Made by a program: the position numbers and the translations under genes. From Gemmataceae bacterium (lineage in GTDB: Bacteria; Planctomycetota; Planctomycetia; Gemmatales; Gemmataceae), in the NCBI GenBank assembly GCA_019747685.1, contig JAIEQN010000257.1, positions 1 through 37,803 of the forward strand: 37,803 nucleotides of DNA, in the 5' to 3' direction. The notes under the pieces were generated by a model. It was not told where the DNA came from, searched no databases, and saw only the letters and a program-made list of their open reading frames with translations. Shown here one piece after another: positions 7,000 to 16,115 of this stretch. Numbering within the stretch: the stretch's first letter is position 1; each line of letters starts with the position of its first letter.

Positions 7000-9996
7000 T
7001 CATTTCCGGCTACACAGGTATTCCAGCAGGTCGGCGGCTTCCTGCGGGGTCAGCCCGGCCAGCAGCCCCTCGGGCATGAGCGACTGCCGGGCCGGCTGGA
7101 CCGCCTCCACGTCGGCCGCCGCCAGGGCGTGCTCCTTCGCCTCGGCGTCGCGGATGACGACCTGCTTGTCGTCCCGCTTCACGAGCAGCCCGGTCAGGCT
7201 CCGGCCGTCGGCCGTCCGCACCAGGTACGCGGCGAACTGCGGCTCGATCCGCCGGGACGGCTCCAGAATGCCTTCGAGGATTTCCGCCCGGGTCCGGGTC
7301 TTGCCGATGGCCGTCAGCTCCGGGCCGACCGCCCCGCCCTTGTCGCCGACCTTGTGGCACTTGGCGCACTGGTTGGCCTCGGCGAAGAACAGCTTCTCGC
7401 CGTTAGCCGGGTCACCCGTGCGGGCGAGAACCGTCGCCGGGCGGGGGTTCGGGCCGAGCTTCCGGCCCTTCGGGTCGGGCGGCAGGTAACCCTCGAACAG
7501 GTCGCGGACCGCCCCCGGCGGGACCTTTTCGACCGCGGCGACGACCTTTGCCCGCTCGGCCGGCGGGAGCGTCCCGGCCCCCAGCCCGCGGGCCAGCGCC
7601 AGTGCCGAGCCCGGGGCCGCCAGCGCCTTCTCGTAGCCGTTCGCCTCGGCCGGCGGCCGGGAGAACGGCACCTTGCCCGTCGAGCAGATCCACTCGTTGA
7701 CCAACTCCAGCCCGAACGGGTCCGGCACCTCCGACCCGAGGTGCGGCATCCGCCCCCGGCCGAACTTGGCCATCCGGTAGAACATCACGCTCCGCTCCGG
7801 GTGGCCGGGGGCGATGATCCGCGGGTCGGGCAGGCCGAAGTCGCCCTGCCGCGGCCGGGCGTCGAACGCCATCGTCTCCTCGAGCGGCTTGAAGGCGTCG
7901 AGTTCGAGCAGCACCGCCCCGCCTCCGCCGCCGAACCGGTGGCAGTGGGCGCAGTTGGCGTGGATGTAGCCCCGGGCCCGCTGGTCGAGGGTGTACTTGT
8001 CGTCCCGGTGCGGGTCCGGGATAGCCGGCTCCGCCTCGACGGTGGCCGGGTCGAACGGCGGCAGCGGCTGGCCCTTGTCGTCCACCCGGCGGATGAGGCC
8101 CATCTGCGTGAAGTGGACGAGTTGGTTCGGGACCGGGCCATCCCCCTTGCCGTTGAGCTGCTCGCGGTTGAACGCCAGGGCGTACTCGGCCCAGGCGTTG
8201 TGGCAGCTCAGGCACTGGTTCCGGCTGCTGAAGTTCCAGGCCCATTCCCGGGCCTTCCCGGGGGCGGAGGCGTCGTGGACCTTGTAGACCTTCTCGCCGC
8301 CCTCGGCCGGGACGAGGTCGGCGTCGCTCTCGTCGTCCCGCCAGGCGTAGGTGTACCCCCGCCAGTCCTCGCCGTCGAAGTGAAGCAGTTGCGTCTCGAC
8401 GGCCTTCGGGAACGACGGCGACTCGTGGGCGGCGAACCGGCCGGGCAGCCGGATCGTCTTGACCAGTACCGTGTCCTTCGGGAAGTGGTGCCGGAAGTTG
8501 TGCCAGAACACCTGCCCCGGCAGCGGCTTCGGGTCCTTGTTCAGAATAACGGAGCCGTCACCGGGGATGGCGATGAAGTGCTCGGCCTCGGCCCCGTCCA
8601 GCCACTGCCGCGAGTTCGGGGCGAACCGCACCACCCCGTCGGCCACGAACCCGACCTGCCCCGGCAGGAACAGGCCGGTGTCGCTGAGCTTGGTCGGGAA
8701 GTTGGCGTTCTTGGCCCCGGCGTCGTTCCGCTCCAGGGTGTACACCAGCCCGGTGTCGTAGTCGAGCAAGTACAGCTCGCCGGCGTTGTCCTCGCCGAAC
8801 GCCGACATCCGGACCTGCGGCCGGGTGATCTCGGGCAGCTCCTTGACCCGGTCGCCGTCGAACCGGGCGGCCCACGCCCGGCGGGTCTCCCAGTCGCCGA
8901 ACACATACGCCCCGACCAGCTCCGGGAACTTCTTGCCGCGGTACACGTAGCCGCCGGTGACGCTGGCCGCGATGGTGTGCGGCAGCTCGATCACCGGCGG
9001 CCGGATCGGCGTCGGCCCCGGCTTCTGGTCCGGCTTGATCGTCTGTCGGGCCTCGACGATGCTCCACCCGTAGTTCCCGCCCTTTTCGATCTTGTGGACC
9101 ATCTCCCACAGTTCCCAGCCGACATCGCCCACCCACAGGTTGCCGGTCGGCCGGTCGAAGCTCATCCGCCACGGGTTGCGGAACCCGTAGGCCCAGATTT
9201 CGGGCCGGACGCCGTCCATCCCGACGAACGGGTTGTCCTTCGGAACCGCGTAGTTCTTGCCCGGGTCCTTCTTGTCCACGTCGATCCGCAGGATGGACGA
9301 CAGGAGGTCGGAGCAGTCCTGGCCGGTGTTCAGCGGGTCGGGCGGGTTGGGGCTGGCGGCGTCCCCGGTCGAGACGTACAGCATCCCGTCGTTGCCGAAG
9401 TGGAGGTCGCCGCCGTTGTGCCCGCCGCCGGGGAAGGTGATGATGACTTCTTCGCTGGCCGGGTCGAGCCGGGGCGGGTCGGTCTTCGCCACCACGAACC
9501 GGGACACCCGCGACCCGTCCGGGACGAGCGGCGGCCCGCCCTCCTTGCCCCGCAGCGTGTAGCAGACGTAGGCGACGCGGTTCTCCTCGAACTTCGGGTG
9601 GAAGACGAGGCCGTACAGCTCGCCGATGCCCGTGGCCGCGGGGTTCTGGGCGACCGTCTTGATCTCCTTCGGCAGGTCGAGGAAGACCTCCGGCTTGGCG
9701 TCGGGCGAGTTCTTCAGCGAGTAGAGCTTGCCGGCCTGCTCGCCGACGAAAACGCGGTCGGTGCCGGGGCACTTGGCGAACAACAGCGGGTGGTCGAACT
9801 TGGCGTCGGGCCAGACCCGGACGTACTTGAACGGCGGCGGCGGCTCCGGCGACCCCGTCACCTTCGACGTGGTCAGCGGCTTGCGGGCCGGCGGCGGGGC
9901 GTCGGCGGCCGGCTTGGGCGGGTCGGCGGCCCAGACGGCGTACCCGAGGCCGACACCGGCCAAGGCGAGCAGTGATCCGAGGAGTCGGCGTGACAT
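7000..9996 (-). CDS. secreted PQQ-type sugar/sorbosone dehydrogenase fused to cytochrome c-like and planctomycete-type heme-binding domains
   Basis: Signal peptide MSRRLLGSLLALAGVGLGYAVWA; beta-propeller segment (FLDLPKEIKT...GELYGLVFHPKFEENRVAYVCYT...GGGHNGGDLHFGNDGMLYVSTGD); three CxxCH sites (CLSCH, CAHCH, CAKCH); C-terminal domain resembling TIGR02603. Confidence 0.9.
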   Translation of the reverse strand: MSRRLLGSLLALAGVGLGYAVWAADPPKPAADAPPPARKPLTTSKVTGSPEPPPPFKYVRVWPDAKFDHPLLFAKCPGTDRVFVGEQAGKLYSLKNSPDAKPEVFLDLPKEIKTVAQNPAATGIGELYGLVFHPKFEENRVAYVCYTLRGKEGGPPLVPDGSRVSRFVVAKTDPPRLDPASEEVIITFPGGGHNGGDLHFGNDGMLYVSTGDAASPNPPDPLNTGQDCSDLLSSILRIDVDKKDPGKNYAVPKDNPFVGMDGVRPEIWAYGFRNPWRMSFDRPTGNLWVGDVGWELWEMVHKIEKGGNYGWSIVEARQTIKPDQKPGPTPIRPPVIELPHTIAASVTGGYVYRGKKFPELVGAYVFGDWETRRAWAARFDGDRVKELPEITRPQVRMSAFGEDNAGELYLLDYDTGLVYTLERNDAGAKNANFPTKLSDTGLFLPGQVGFVADGVVRFAPNSRQWLDGAEAEHFIAIPGDGSVILNKDPKPLPGQVFWHNFRHHFPKDTVLVKTIRLPGRFAAHESPSFPKAVETQLLHFDGEDWRGYTYAWRDDESDADLVPAEGGEKVYKVHDASAPGKAREWAWNFSSRNQCLSCHNAWAEYALAFNREQLNGKGDGPVPNQLVHFTQMGLIRRVDDKGQPLPPFDPATVEAEPAIPDPHRDDKYTLDQRARGYIHANCAHCHRFGGGGGAVLLELDAFKPLEETMAFDARPRQGDFGLPDPRIIAPGHPERSVMFYRMAKFGRGRMPHLGSEVPDPFGLELVNEWICSTGKVPFSRPPAEANGYEKALAAPGSALALARGLGAGTLPPAERAKVVAAVEKVPPGAVRDLFEGYLPPDPKGRKLGPNPRPATVLARTGDPANGEKLFFAEANQCAKCHKVGDKGGAVGPELTAIGKTRTRAEILEGILEPSRRIEPQFAAYLVRTADGRSLTGLLVKRDDKQVVIRDAEAKEHALAAADVEAVQPARQSLMPEGLLAGLTPQEAADLLEYLCSRK

Positions 9997-10553
9997 GAGG
10001 TGCGCCCCGAGCGGTCTGGAACCGGACAGGTCCGGACAGTGTACCCGCGGGCCGGATGGGCGGAAACCACGAACCACCATCCGGATGCAGTTGGGGTTGG
10101 ATCGGACCGGTTGATACCCCCTCCCCCCTTCGTTTTTCACAGCACGCCCGTCCGGACCGAACCCCAATCGACATGACCACTTCGGACCGATAAGCCGACT
10201 CCCCGTACCGTCGTGCTCGGCCAAATTTGGGGCCGCAAGTCCTTGTCAGCAATTATCTTGCGATCCGTAACTTGCTGTCCCGTACCCTGTCGTGATCGCC
10301 CCGACTGCTGGTGAGGGTTGATTGCTTCGTGCAAAACGTCGGCGGCACGATGACCCCGCCCGACCGCGATCACGGCGGCCGAGCGACGCCTCGGTCTTAA
10401 CTGTACAAAATATCACTACGATCGACTGTTCGTCAACCTCGGTTGCCGGGACCCGTGGCCCGGTGTGGTCGGAATGCGGTCCGGGTAGACTGAACCTCGT
10501 CCGACCCGGGCCGGTCTGTTCTCCGACCCGACTTTCACCCCGTCGGAGGCGCC

Positions 10554-11366
10554 ATGCCACTCTCCCTCTACGTCGTCGATGCCTTCACGGACCGGCCGTT
10601 CGGCGGCAACCCGGCCGGTGTCTGCCTGCTCGACCGGGCCTGGCCCTCGGACCGGTGGCTGCAACTGGTCGGCCGGGAGGTGAACCTGGCCGAGACCGCG
10701 TTCCTCGTCCGCCGGTCGGCAGCCGAGTACGACCTGCGGTGGTTCACCCCGGCCGTCGAGGTGGACCTGTGCGGCCACGCCACCCTGGGGTCGGCCCACG
10801 CCCTGTGGGAGAACGGCCCCGCCCCGCGGGAGCGGCTGACCTTCCACACCAAGAGCGGCCCGCTCACCGCCGCGCCGGCCGTCGGCGGGCAGATCGAGCT
10901 CGACTTCCCCGTCACGCCGTCGACCGCATGTGAACCGCCGGCGGGTTTGCTCGACGCGCTCGGGGCGGCCGCCGGGTGGGTCGGCCGGAGCTGCTTCGAC
11001 TACCTGGTGGAAGTCGGCTCGGACGCCGAGGTGCGGGCCCTGCGGCCCGACTTCCGGCGGCTGGTGGCCCTCGGCTGCCGGGGCGTCATCGTCACTGCGA
11101 AGTCCGCCGACCCGGCTTACGACTTCGTGTCGCGATTCTTCGCCCCGGGGGCGGGGATCGACGAGGACCCGGTGACCGGCTCGGCCCACTGCTGCCTGGC
11201 GGACTACTGGGGGAAGAAGCTCGGGAAGGACGAGATGGTCGGCTTCCAGGCGTCCGAGCGGGGCGGGGTGGTGCGGGTGATCCGCCGCGACGACCGGGTC
11301 GGGCTGGTCGGCCGGGCCGTTCTAATGTCTCGGGGCGAATTACTCGTCAAACCGGAGGAGGGGTGA
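10554..11366 (+). CDS. PhzF family isomerase/epimerase-like protein
   Basis: YVVDAFTDRPFGGNPAGVCLLD, NLAETAFL, RWFTPAVEVDLCGHATLGSAHAL, DEDPVTGSAHCCLADYW are PhzF hallmarks. Confidence 0.94.
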   Translation: MPLSLYVVDAFTDRPFGGNPAGVCLLDRAWPSDRWLQLVGREVNLAETAFLVRRSAAEYDLRWFTPAVEVDLCGHATLGSAHALWENGPAPRERLTFHTKSGPLTAAPAVGGQIELDFPVTPSTACEPPAGLLDALGAAAGWVGRSCFDYLVEVGSDAEVRALRPDFRRLVALGCRGVIVTAKSADPAYDFVSRFFAPGAGIDEDPVTGSAHCCLADYWGKKLGKDEMVGFQASERGGVVRVIRRDDRVGLVGRAVLMSRGELLVKPEEG

Positions 11367-11383
11367 CGGGGATGGGCGTCGAA

Positions 11384-11465
11384 TGACCCGGGCGGGACTC
11401 GAACCCGCACGCCTTGCGGCACAGGCTTCTAAGACCTGCATGTCTACCAGTTCCATCACCGGGCC
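11384..11465 (-). tRNA. tRNA-Leu (anticodon UAG)
   Basis: Reverse complement GGCCCGGTGATGGAACTGGTAGACATGCAGGTCTTAGAAGCCTGTGCCGCAAGGCGTGCGGGTTCGAGTCCCGCCCGGGTCA folds as cloverleaf: acceptor GGCCCGG/CCGGGTC, anticodon loop CTTAGAA, class II variable arm, T-arm GCGGG-TTCGAGT-CCCGC. CCA is not encoded. Confidence 0.94.
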
Positions 11466-11958
11466 GCGCCGCCCCGTCCCTTCTTACAGTAACTCTCCGT
11501 CTGGGAATGGCAATTCGGACACAGGAAGCGGAGGTTCTCCAGCCGGTTGTCGTTGTTCACGCCGTTGACGTGGTCGAGGTGGAGGCTGAGCGGGCAGCCC
11601 TGCCACTCGCTAATCCCACAACGGGTACAGGCGGAAACGCGGCCCAACCGGAGGAGCCGGCGGGTGAGCCGGACGCCGTTGCATTCCGACGAGTTCTGAA
11701 CGAAAACCTCACCATCCGGCCGCCGCATCCGTCGGCCACGAACGGCAACCGCTCGTCCGTGGCCGTCGTTTCGCCCCTGGACCACCCCTGACCCCGAAAG
11801 TGGTCCGTGGAAACCCCGAAGAGACGGAGCCGCGAGTTGATGTGACGGTAGTTCCCGCCCGTGGCTTGGAGGCCGAGCTTGCGGAGGACCTAAGCCACCG
11901 ACCGCGATTCTGACGCAACCGGGGCTAGGAGTTCGCGGGTGTATTTCGGGCGTCGCAT
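11456..11958 (-). pseudogene. HNH endonuclease, degraded (in-frame TAG and a frameshift)
   Basis: From ATG 11958: MRRPKYTRELLAPVASESRSVA*VLRKLGLQATGGNYRHINSRLRLFGVSTDHFRGQGWSRGETTATDERLP, then in another frame ...GEVFVQNSSECNGVRLTRRLLRLGRVSACTRCGISEWQGCPLSLHLDHVNGVNNDNRLENLRFLCPNCHSQTESYCKKG (HNH zinc-binding core). TAG at 11890-11892. Confidence 0.78.
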
Positions 11959-11996
11959 CCCGTCGGCCCTCAAGGGGGTGGGAGGATGCTAACCCA

Positions 11997-12596
11997 TCAC
12001 CGGTCGCCCGTCGAGGACGGTGGTTCGGTTTTCCACCGCGGACGGTAGGCCCTCAAGTACCCCTCGATGTGTTCGTGCATGTCCTCCGGGTCGAACCCGT
12101 AGACCTGCGTTTCGGCGATGGCATTGTCGGCCGGCCAGCGGTGGTACTCCATCCGGAAGACGGCGCACATCGTCCCGGTCCGGTGGATGCCGGCGAAGCA
12201 GTGGACCAACACCGGATGATTGGCCGGGTCGTCCAACACCGCCAGGAACGCCCGGACGTTCTCGTCGGCCGGGACCTCGCCCTTCTCGTCCACCCCCCAC
12301 ACTTTCGGCACCAGCCGGACGTGCTTCAAGCCCTTCGCCCGGCAGACTTCCTCCTCCCACCCGTCCGGGTACGGGAGGCCCGGCGTCCGGACGCTGCGGA
12401 GGGTGATGACCGTCTTAATGCCGTAGTCGTGCAGGACCCGTTCGAACCCGGCCGGGCTGAGCTGGCCGCTGCGGTAGAGGACGCCGTCCTCGACCACCCG
12501 AACGTTCCGCAGGGCGGTTTGCCGGTAGGACGAGTACAACACCGGCGGGGCCGCAACCAGGGCCAGGACCACCGCCGCTAACGCCGCCCGCCGCAT
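11997..12596 (-). CDS. tyrosine/dual-specificity phosphatase family protein
   Basis: HCxxxxxR signature VLVHCFAGIHRTG; N-terminal hydrophobic segment AALAAVVLALVAAPPVLY. Confidence 0.85.
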   Translation of the reverse strand: MRRAALAAVVLALVAAPPVLYSSYRQTALRNVRVVEDGVLYRSGQLSPAGFERVLHDYGIKTVITLRSVRTPGLPYPDGWEEEVCRAKGLKHVRLVPKVWGVDEKGEVPADENVRAFLAVLDDPANHPVLVHCFAGIHRTGTMCAVFRMEYHRWPADNAIAETQVYGFDPEDMHEHIEGYLRAYRPRWKTEPPSSTGDR

Positions 12597-12599
12597 CGT

Positions 12600-12622
12600 T
12601 CCCCCGGGTTCGAGCCGGGGGA
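12600..12622 (-). promoter_or_regulatory. hairpin overlapping the putative Shine-Dalgarno of the phosphatase gene
   Basis: tcccccgg-gttcgag-ccggggga perfect 8-bp stem; the GGGGGA strand lies about 4 nt upstream of ATG 12596. Confidence 0.35.
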
Positions 12623-12653
12623 CTCTACCACCGCCGCCGGTCGCGGGGAAGCC

Positions 12654-13979
12654 CTACACCGCCAGCTCGTTCGAGGTGTTCGCCCCGCGGGCCGGCCGGA
12701 CCTGCCGCCACGCCACCCCGGCCCACCGCCGCACCAGCCCCCCGCCCGGCACCACCACCGGCGGCTCGTGCCCGGACAGGTTCGGCCGCAGCACCATCAG
12801 CAGGACGAGGGGGAGATACCACAGGACGTACACCCCGCCCCGGTCCGGGTGCCAGAGCTGCACCCCGAGTAGGACCGCCGCCGACAGGGCGATCAGGTGG
12901 GACAGGTTCTTCGGGGTCGGCCAGACGGCCAGGGTCAGGGCGAACGCCAGGTAGACCAGGAAGACCGGCAGCCGGTACGCCCCGTGGACCCCGGCCCACA
13001 GGCCCTCCCCCGCCGGCCGCCGCCACGGCAGCCAGTCGGTCGCCGCCGCCGCGGTCAGCCCGGAGGTCAGCCACCCGTCCCACCACAGGGCCGCCGCCAC
13101 CACCCCCAGGCTGGCCCCGAGGCCCCCGGCGAACGCCCCGGCAAACCGCCCGGCCCCCCGCCGGGCGTAGAACCCGGCCCACAGCGGGAACAAGAGCAGC
13201 GGCACGAACGCCGTCCCGGCCGCGACCCCCAGCAGCCAGCCGCTGAGCACCGGCCGGCGGTAACAGCAGACGGCCCAGGTGACGAACGCCGCCGGCCAGG
13301 CCAGGTGGAACTGGCCGATGTGATACGCCGTGTACGGGACGAGCAGGTAAAGGGTCCCGGCGGCCATCCCGGCGGTCGCGTCCCCGAAGTGCCGCAGCCC
13401 GATGAACAACAGCCCGAGGATGACCGCCAGGTGGCAAACCATCGCCAGCGACCGCTCGACCCAGAACCGGGCGTCGACCGGCACCGCCTGGGTCTGCCGG
13501 ACCACCTCGTCGGCCGCGTTCTTCACCTGCTCGATCGGCAGCGGCCGGGTCCCGACCGGGCCGACGACGACCGCCTCACCGGCCGGCCGGAACGCCACCG
13601 CCGCCAGGCACGCGAACAGGGCGACGCCCAGGAACCCGAGGCCCGGGGCCGACAGGTTGGGCCGTAGGACCGGCCGGCGGACCAGGGCCAGGTCGACCAC
13701 CGCCCGGGCGAACCAGTAGGCCGACCCCGCCACCAGCCAGGTGTACCCGGTCGCCTGCCCGCGGCCGGCCCGGGCGGTGTCCCCCCGGGCCGCCAGCTCG
13801 GCCGCCTCCTGGAGTAGCAAAAAGCCCGGGACCAACAGGAACAGGCCCAGGAGGTCCAGGTTGCGGACCGACAGGACGCCGGCGAATTGGAAGAACAGGG
13901 CGACGGTCAGGATGAGCGAGAAGTAGAACCAGGTGACCGCGTTCGGCAGGTTGAAGTCGAGGAAGATCGACGGCTCCAC
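12654..13979 (-). CDS. polytopic membrane protein of unknown function
   Basis: 441 aa with multiple TM segments (FYFSLILTVALFFQFAGVL, LLGLFLLVPGFLLLQ, LGFLGVALFACLAAVAF etc.). Confidence 0.7.
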   Translation of the reverse strand: MEPSIFLDFNLPNAVTWFYFSLILTVALFFQFAGVLSVRNLDLLGLFLLVPGFLLLQEAAELAARGDTARAGRGQATGYTWLVAGSAYWFARAVVDLALVRRPVLRPNLSAPGLGFLGVALFACLAAVAFRPAGEAVVVGPVGTRPLPIEQVKNAADEVVRQTQAVPVDARFWVERSLAMVCHLAVILGLLFIGLRHFGDATAGMAAGTLYLLVPYTAYHIGQFHLAWPAAFVTWAVCCYRRPVLSGWLLGVAAGTAFVPLLLFPLWAGFYARRGAGRFAGAFAGGLGASLGVVAAALWWDGWLTSGLTAAAATDWLPWRRPAGEGLWAGVHGAYRLPVFLVYLAFALTLAVWPTPKNLSHLIALSAAVLLGVQLWHPDRGGVYVLWYLPLVLLMVLRPNLSGHEPPVVVPGGGLVRRWAGVAWRQVRPARGANTSNELAV

Positions 13980-14222
13980 GGCCGACCCCCTGCACGCACC
14001 GGGTACGGTGGGACGGTCCCGGGGCGTCGGAACCTGTTGTACCGGTACGACCTCCGCCCGCCGGTGGCCACCCCTCGCCCGGGGCGGCCCGACCGCGGGT
14101 CAAGGCGGGCGGCCGAACTTCCGATTGACAGTGGGAGTCCGGGCCGGGTATCCCCAGCCCGCCCGGACGGCCCGGTCGGGACCCGCCCCGCCCGCCTTAC
14201 CCACGAGCCGCGACCGCCCGCC

Positions 14223-15245
14223 ATGAAGACCCTCGTCACCGGCGCCGCCGGGTTCATCGGGAGTTACCTGGTCAAGGAGCTCTTGGCCCACGGGCACCAG
14301 GTGGTCGGGGTCGACAACTACTCGAAGTACGGCCCGGTCCGGCAGGACTGCGACACCCACCCGCGGTACAAGCTCGTCGTCGGCGACGCCAAGGACGGCA
14401 AGCTGCTCCGGTCGCTGCTCGACGGGTGCGACCAGTTCGTCGCCGGGGCGGCGATGATCGGCGGCATCTCCTACTTCCACACCTACGCCTACGACCTCTT
14501 GGCCGAGAACGAGCGGCTGACCGCGGCCGCGTTCGACGCCGCCGTCGACGCCTACAAGACATCCGACCTGAAGAAGATCACCGTCATCTCGTCGTCGATG
14601 GTGTTCGAGAACGCCACCACCTTCCCGAGCAAGGAAGGCGACCAGCGGCTCTGCCCGCCGCCGGCCTCGACCTACGGGTTCCAGAAGCTGGCCGCCGAGT
14701 ACTTCGCCCAGGGGGCCTACGAGCAGTACGGGCTGCCGTACACCATCGCCCGGCCGTTCAACTGCGTCGGCATCGGCGAGCGGCGGGCCCGTGGCGAAGA
14801 CGAAATCTACTCCGGCAACGTCAAGCTGGCGATGAGCCACGTCGTCCCGGACCTGGTCCAGAAGGTGCTCAAGGGCCAGGACCCGCTGCACATCCTCGGC
14901 AGCGGCAAGCAGGTCCGGCACTACACCTACGGCGGCGACCTGGCCCGGGGCATCCGGCTGTGCGTCGAGCACCCGAACGCCCTGAACGAGGACTTCAACC
15001 TGTCCACCCCGACCTCGACCACCGTGGTCGAGCTGGCCGAACGCATCTGGCACAAGATTCACGGGACTTCCCGGCCGTTCCGCTACACCGCCGACCAGGC
15101 GTTCCGGTACGACGTGCAGTGCCGCATCCCGGACGTGACCAAGGCCCGGGAGCTGCTCGGGTTCGAGGCCGCCACCGACCTGGACGCCATCCTGGACGAG
15201 GTCGTCCCGTGGATCGCCGACCAGATCAAGGTCGGGGTGATTTAA
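14223..15245 (+). CDS. NAD-dependent epimerase/dehydratase (extended SDR)
   Basis: MKTLVTGAAGFIGSYLVKELLAHGHQVVGVDNYSKYG with Rossmann GxxGxxG; downstream YGFQKLAAE (YxxxK) and RPFNCVG. Confidence 0.93.
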   Translation: MKTLVTGAAGFIGSYLVKELLAHGHQVVGVDNYSKYGPVRQDCDTHPRYKLVVGDAKDGKLLRSLLDGCDQFVAGAAMIGGISYFHTYAYDLLAENERLTAAAFDAAVDAYKTSDLKKITVISSSMVFENATTFPSKEGDQRLCPPPASTYGFQKLAAEYFAQGAYEQYGLPYTIARPFNCVGIGERRARGEDEIYSGNVKLAMSHVVPDLVQKVLKGQDPLHILGSGKQVRHYTYGGDLARGIRLCVEHPNALNEDFNLSTPTSTTVVELAERIWHKIHGTSRPFRYTADQAFRYDVQCRIPDVTKARELLGFEAATDLDAILDEVVPWIADQIKVGVI

Positions 15246-15252
15246 GACGAAG

Positions 15253-15352
15253 ACTGGGCCGCTGATGACGCAGATTTCAGCGCAGATGAAACCAGATAAA
15301 ACAAGGTTTGTTTCAATCTTGGTTTCATCTGCGCTGAAATCAGCGGCCCAGT
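15253..15352. repeat. Intergenic inverted repeat with nested loop palindrome (arms 15253-15294 and 15320-15352)
   Basis: actgggccgctgat[gacgcagat]ttcagcgcagatgaaacca versus tggtttcatctgcgctgaaatcagcggcccagt: complementary apart from a 9-nt insertion; loop contains aaacaa-ggt-ttgttt. Confidence 0.88.
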
Positions 15353-15371
15353 CGTCTCCTGAGCTGCCAAC

Positions 15372-16115
15372 GTGCTGAACCTGATCGTCCCCGTCTACAA
15401 CGAGGCCGAAAACTTCCCCCGGCTCGTGCGGGAGGTCGAGCGGCACGTCCCGCCGCCGTTCACCCTTCACGCCGTCTATGACTCCGAAGCGGATACCACG
15501 CTGCCGGTGGCCCGCGGGCTGATGGCGGCCCGGCCGTGGCTGCGGCTCGCCCGCAACCGTGGCACCGGCGTCGTCGGGGCCTTGCGGACCGGGTTCGAGG
15601 TCGCCGGCACCGGCCCGGCCCTGGTCGTCATGGCCGACCTGTCCGACGACCTGTCGGTCGTCCCCCGGTTGCTCGACCTGTACCGCGAGGGGTTCCGGGT
15701 CGTCTGCCCGAGCCGGTATTGCCCCGGCGGTCGGCAGGTCGGCGGGCCGCGGCTAAAGAAGGCGTTGAGCCGACTGGCCGGGGCCAGCCTGCACCTGCTC
15801 GCCGGGTTCCCGACCCGGGACGCGACGAACAACTTCCGGCTCTACGATGCGGCACTGGTGAACGCCCTGGGGATCGAGAGCCGGGGCGGGTTCGAGGTGG
15901 CCCTGGAGCTGACGGCCAAGGCCTTCCGCCGCGGCGTCCGCATCGCCGAGGTGCCGACCACCTGGCGGGACCGGACGGCCGGCGAGTCCCGGTTCCGGCT
16001 GCGGAACTGGCTGCCGCGGTACGCCTACTGGTACGGGTACGCCCTGCTCGCCGGGCTGGGGCGGCGGGCCGGGCTGGGACCGGGTCGGAAACTCGCGGAG
16101 GGGCGGCCGTGCTGA
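15372..16115 (+). CDS. glycosyltransferase family 2 (GTG start)
   Basis: LNLIVPVYNEAENFPRLVREV, ARNRGTGVVGALRTGFEVA, ALVVMADLSDDLSVVPRLL, CPSRYCPGGRQVGGPRLKKALSRLAG, ATNNFRLYD: polyisoprenyl-phosphate sugar transferase-like GT2. Confidence 0.88.
   Translation: MLNLIVPVYNEAENFPRLVREVERHVPPPFTLHAVYDSEADTTLPVARGLMAARPWLRLARNRGTGVVGALRTGFEVAGTGPALVVMADLSDDLSVVPRLLDLYREGFRVVCPSRYCPGGRQVGGPRLKKALSRLAGASLHLLAGFPTRDATNNFRLYDAALVNALGIESRGGFEVALELTAKAFRRGVRIAEVPTTWRDRTAGESRFRLRNWLPRYAYWYGYALLAGLGRRAGLGPGRKLAEGRPC

Noticed and set aside
12600-12622. T-arm-like sequence cccccgggttcgagccggggg
   Set aside because: Isolated stem-loop without any other tRNA element; more likely a local hairpin.
14100-15470. 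456 aa minus-strand ORF opposite the epimerase
   Set aside because: Antisense shadow of a clear SDR gene; Val/Asp/Gly-rich pattern typical of the complementary frame.
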